A program made the translations under genes and the position numbers. The notes beneath the pieces were generated by a model. That model ran no database searches. It saw only the letters and a program-made list of their open reading frames with translations, and was not told where the DNA came from. This document shows positions 60,500 through 64,000 of a DNA stretch of 64,000 nucleotides, piece after piece. The stretch spans positions 12,399,001 to 12,463,000 of the forward strand of contig NC_079328.1 in the NCBI RefSeq assembly GCF_029931775.1, read 5' to 3'. Every line of letters starts with the position of its first letter. Within the stretch, counting starts at the first letter, position 1. This stretch comes from Euleptes europaea (lineage: Eukaryota; Chordata; Lepidosauria; Squamata; Sphaerodactylidae).

Positions 60500-63400
60500 G
60501 CCATTAATTTTAAAAAGTGCAAGAATGCCAGAATTCACCAGCACGTTGTTTCTTTGGCTTCGTAGAACTGGATAAGTCAGCAGCTGTAACCATTGGGGAA
60601 GCATTTCAGCTTTTTTGTGTATTATTATTATTATTTGGTTATTTATTGTCTACCTTTTTTGCTGAGACTCAAGGCAAATTACAGTGTAAGTTAAGTACAA
60701 TCAACGGTGAACAATACAATAGGGTTTGGACTACAGTAATCTGAAAACAGCTCAATGTCACAAAATTCAGGAAAATGTTATAAGGGTCAATTCCACATAA
60801 AATCTCACCCTTTGTGGATAGCTGGATGCCCCCACTTTTAGGGGGAGCTTGCACATACTGTTGTGCTCTTTCTAAGCATGATACATTTCCTGGGGTTTTC
60901 CCCTTTAAGGCAGAGCAAAGGGGGAGAAAAACCACAACAACCCTGAGCCATTTCTGAAAAGGCAGCTTGAAGTTTCCCAGAACAATACACATTTGGGAGT
61001 CTCCATCAGCAGACTCAGACAGGGAAACAGAATTACGTAAAACAATGGTTGGGGAAAAGATACATGCTGACTATTGTCACCCTGCAATTACACAACAAAA
61101 ATATATGGAATCTTTCTGAACAGTACTTCGTATCTAATATTATGTCAGGTTCATTAATATCTTTTTCTTCCCTCACAGTACCTCTGTTCTTGGCAAGAAT
61201 ATTCAATCACCCGATAGTTCAGTTCGCTAGCTGTGATCAACTCATTTGAACATTTCACACACTGTTCAAATTGTATTTCAACAGTTCACATATGTTCTCG
61301 GTTGTGCAAAAAAGCCAATGGTGCATTCCCCCCCGCCCCGCGCTGCCTTCCAGGGCTTCCTCCCCTTGTCCACTGGCACCACCCGTCCTCCTCTTTTGCC
61401 ATGTTCCTTCAGTATACACACTATATTTCACAATGTATAACTGTCTCTTAAGGTTCCCTGCTCCACTGTTCATTCATAGGAATGGCTTGCAAATTGCCTA
61501 GATTAGGAATAATCTGGACATGCATACTCTCGCAGTGCTTTGACATGGCTGTTCCCTCCCCAAATCATTTTCTGCTCGATGGGGTGAAAAACCTTACAAG
61601 ACAGGTAATCTTTCTACTGGGGATGAGCTTTCCACATCCAGGAAACCTTTCCTGCCAATGTGGGATGAGGGATCCTACATTATCTGAAAAGGCATGCCCC
61701 AGGGTTATGACAACCTTGGTTAAGTAATTTATTTAAAGCTTTTATAAGCCTACATTTCTCCCTGATAACAGGCAGATAACAGCAATAAAGCAGTATTCTC
61801 CCCCCTCCCCCAAAGACAACAAAATTAAAACAACCTTCAAGAGAAAAGCTTTCAAAATGAACTTCGACAGAGACTGCTATCTTATCAAGGCGCCCACAAA
61901 GCCATCATCTCAAGGAACCAAAAACCAAGTTCCTCCGGAAGGCTATTCTATAACATGACAGCAGCCACAGAAAAAGCATAGAAGTGGGCAAGCTGCAGAA
62001 CGTACCCATGCAAGAGCTGGAACATCCAAAAGGCACTGTTGCACATTTCTGCCTTCGCTAGCAGCTGCATTCCCCTAACTAACAGGACCAATAGTACCTG
62101 AAGGTGAAATTGGCCAGGGCCTAAGCCAAGTCCACCTTCAATGTACTGAGCCCTCCTTTGGAGAAGAACAGCTCTAAACCTAGAAATTTGAAATGAAAAT
62201 GACCACAGATTTATTAGCCAAAGATAGATAAGAAAAAAGGAAATGAGAGTTCTGAATGTGCAGAGTAAAGGAAGAAAAAGAAGAAGAGAGGAAGGAAGTC
62301 TGCCAGCTGTCCAGTGAACACTACCTAACAATGAGTTGATGCAAAACTGCTTGCCAGCAAATCTTTGAGCTGATCAAAAGAGAACAGAAAATGGGTATTT
62401 GAAAAAAGGCGAGTTCAGATGTCAATCACATATGTTGCTAGCCTATCAGTGTCCCTGAAATTTTTGATGGCTGGAAGGATTTTAAAGTCTGTACATAGTT
62501 CAAGCTTGCACATATCATAGACAGTAATATCTAAAGATGGTGAACAGATCTCAGGGTAGGGTTGACCTCATTTGAAGCGACAGCTTCTTATTTCCTTACT
62601 TCTCCCACTGGGTCAGCAAAACCAAAGTCATGGGAGGTGTCAGGTGGAAGAGGAAGGAAAGCTGTACCAAAGGCAAAAAAGAAAAGGAGGGTGGCAGCCT
62701 GCAGGGTCGCAGGCTGGAGGCCAACCTCAAACAGATGCCAAGTGGAAAATTAATTACCAAAAGGCCATTTTGATAAAACATCTTGTGAGCTGCCCTAAAG
62801 TCCCCTTGAGAGAGAAAGCACAGGATACATTTTGAAATAAATAAGTAAATATGTATGCAAAACAACATCCTTCAATAAGCTAAACAAAATTCCTTAAAAG
62901 CAAAGATTAAAGTGAATAAAACAATACTATGCAACACATGACTATCTTAACAGAATATTAATAAAGGTCTTCTTGTTAGATAATATTAAAGATCAAGTTA
63001 AAAAGTTGGGTGCCTATATCCTTGGACAAATCAGAAAAAATTAACAGCTGGTTGAAACCATATACTGTATTTTCTCAAATACAAGGCAGTTTATTTTTAA
63101 CTTTGGTGGGCATTTGAAAGGGGGGATCATCATAAACCTGGATACAAATTTATGTAAAGTTCCCCCCATTCTATAACTGGTGGGATCTGCTGAGGGGAGC
63201 TGCCACGCCCGCAACTGAGCTGATCCAGGGCCACGCTGCCGGTGTGCCTGCAGAGGGAGAGCAGCTTAGTCATGCAATCTGGAAATGCTGCCAGTGCACT
63301 CTTTTCCTTAATGCTTTCTGGCTTGGCGGGAAAGAATGGAGTGAGGCAGAAAAGCCAGCCTCTCCATCAGCTGGGAAGGAGCCTGGAAGCAGCCCCTGCG

Positions 63401-63879
63401 ACCAAGTTGCCAGGAGCAATTGTTGCTTGCCACAGAACACAGAATGGCCAGCCTCTCAGTCAGCTGGGGGTGGGGGTGGAACTAGAAGCAGCCTGTGCAA
63501 CTGGTATGCTCTCTTCCTTTGCACTTCTATGGATTGGTTACGAAATGTGAAGATATAGGGGAGTGCCTCCTCCAGCAGCTGTGTCATGCTCATCAGTGTT
63601 TTTTGCCTGGGATCGACTGGACCAGTAGAGAGGAGCAGAGGCAATGCCAAAGGCCGTGGATGCCGTGGCAAAGGAGCTATTGGGAACTTGGGGCAGGATG
63701 GGGACTCAAAAGATAATTGGTTGGAGGAGGACAGCTCTGGCTGGCTGGCTCACCTTTTTTGGGGTGGGGGTACCTGTGAAATTCACAGTCATCCATTTTT
63801 ATGTATAAGCCTTCTCTTTCTTTAGAGGAATCGTCCAATATTCAGGGTCATCTTCCTTTCAAGTAAATATGGCATATTC
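60500..63879. other. No gene recognised
   Basis: Contains a TTA-rich run near 60625 and, near 61920-62170, a stretch like an old LINE 3' region. 62770-62850 looks like a retroelement tail (AATAAATAAGTAAAT). No FAM193 exon could be confirmed. Confidence 0.4.
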
Positions 63880-64000
63880 CTTAAGTGGGGTTGGGGTGCC
63901 AGCTCCCGACTCGACGGCGTGCAATTAACAGCTAAGCCTGCCGTCAGGAGTCTGGGTGTGATCCTTGATGCCTCCTTATTCATTGAGGCTCAGGTCACAG
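63880..64000 (+). mobile_element. LINE reverse transcriptase fragment (runs off the window)
   Basis: VRSLGVILDASLFIEAQVT matches the RT segment L-G-V-x-L-D-x-S-L of L2/Rex/CR1-type LINEs. Confidence 0.72.

Noticed and set aside
60530-60605. Possible FAM193 upstream exon (ADLSSSTKPKKQRAGEF on the minus strand)
   Set aside because: Composition fits, but the acceptor lacks a pyrimidine tract and the phase does not join the long exon at 57067.

Overview
The window looks like nuclear DNA from a squamate reptile (lizard or snake lineage; species not determinable here). Evidence: spliced vertebrate genes with large introns, CR1 LINE remnants, tRNA-Ala-derived, other tRNA-derived and 5S rRNA-derived SINEs, hammerhead-type Penelope-like fragments, a DIRS retrotransposon, and a very dense hAT-type MITE family. 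No bacterial or organellar signal was seen.

Three host genes are recognisable. (1) STING1 (+), six coding exons between 12189 and 27324, an uninterrupted 383-codon reading frame; a candidate untranslated first exon with an interferon-response-like upstream element lies at about 5087-5331. (2) ECSCR (+), coding exons between 34979 and 49926, an endothelial type I membrane protein; STING1 and ECSCR are also near neighbours in human 5q31.2. (3) The 3' end of a FAM193-family gene (-), with its last three recognisable exons at 56275-57067, 54239-54320 and 52279-52372, convergent with ECSCR. Its upstream exons were not found and probably lie partly beyond the right edge.

Repeats dominate the rest. 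Family names used below: T1 = about 200 bp hAT-type MITE with ends TAGGGTTGCCA/TGGCAACCCTA and 8-bp target duplications, over 30 copies; T2 = a related MITE with similar ends and a GC-rich interior; SINE-A = tRNA-derived SINE starting near GCCAGCGTGGTGTAGTGG; SINE-B = tRNA-Ala-derived SINE; SINE-C = a SINE whose 3' part reads CTAACCTACCTCACAGGGTT. MITEs are nested in MITEs, a hAT is inside a LINE, and LINEs are inside SINEs.

The two most striking items are: (a) a series of short palindromic insertions (3.1, 5.7, 7.5, 10.0 and 37.5 kb) carrying a hammerhead-ribozyme-like core near the hairpin tip, four of which sit at the same point of a T1 MITE with 14-17 bp target duplications; and (b) a young-looking, apparently whole DIRS element with inverted terminal repeats and an internal complementary region in STING1 intron 3. 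Long stretches between features (for example 28.7-30.1, 49.9-52.3 and 60.5-63.9 kb) show nothing I can name.
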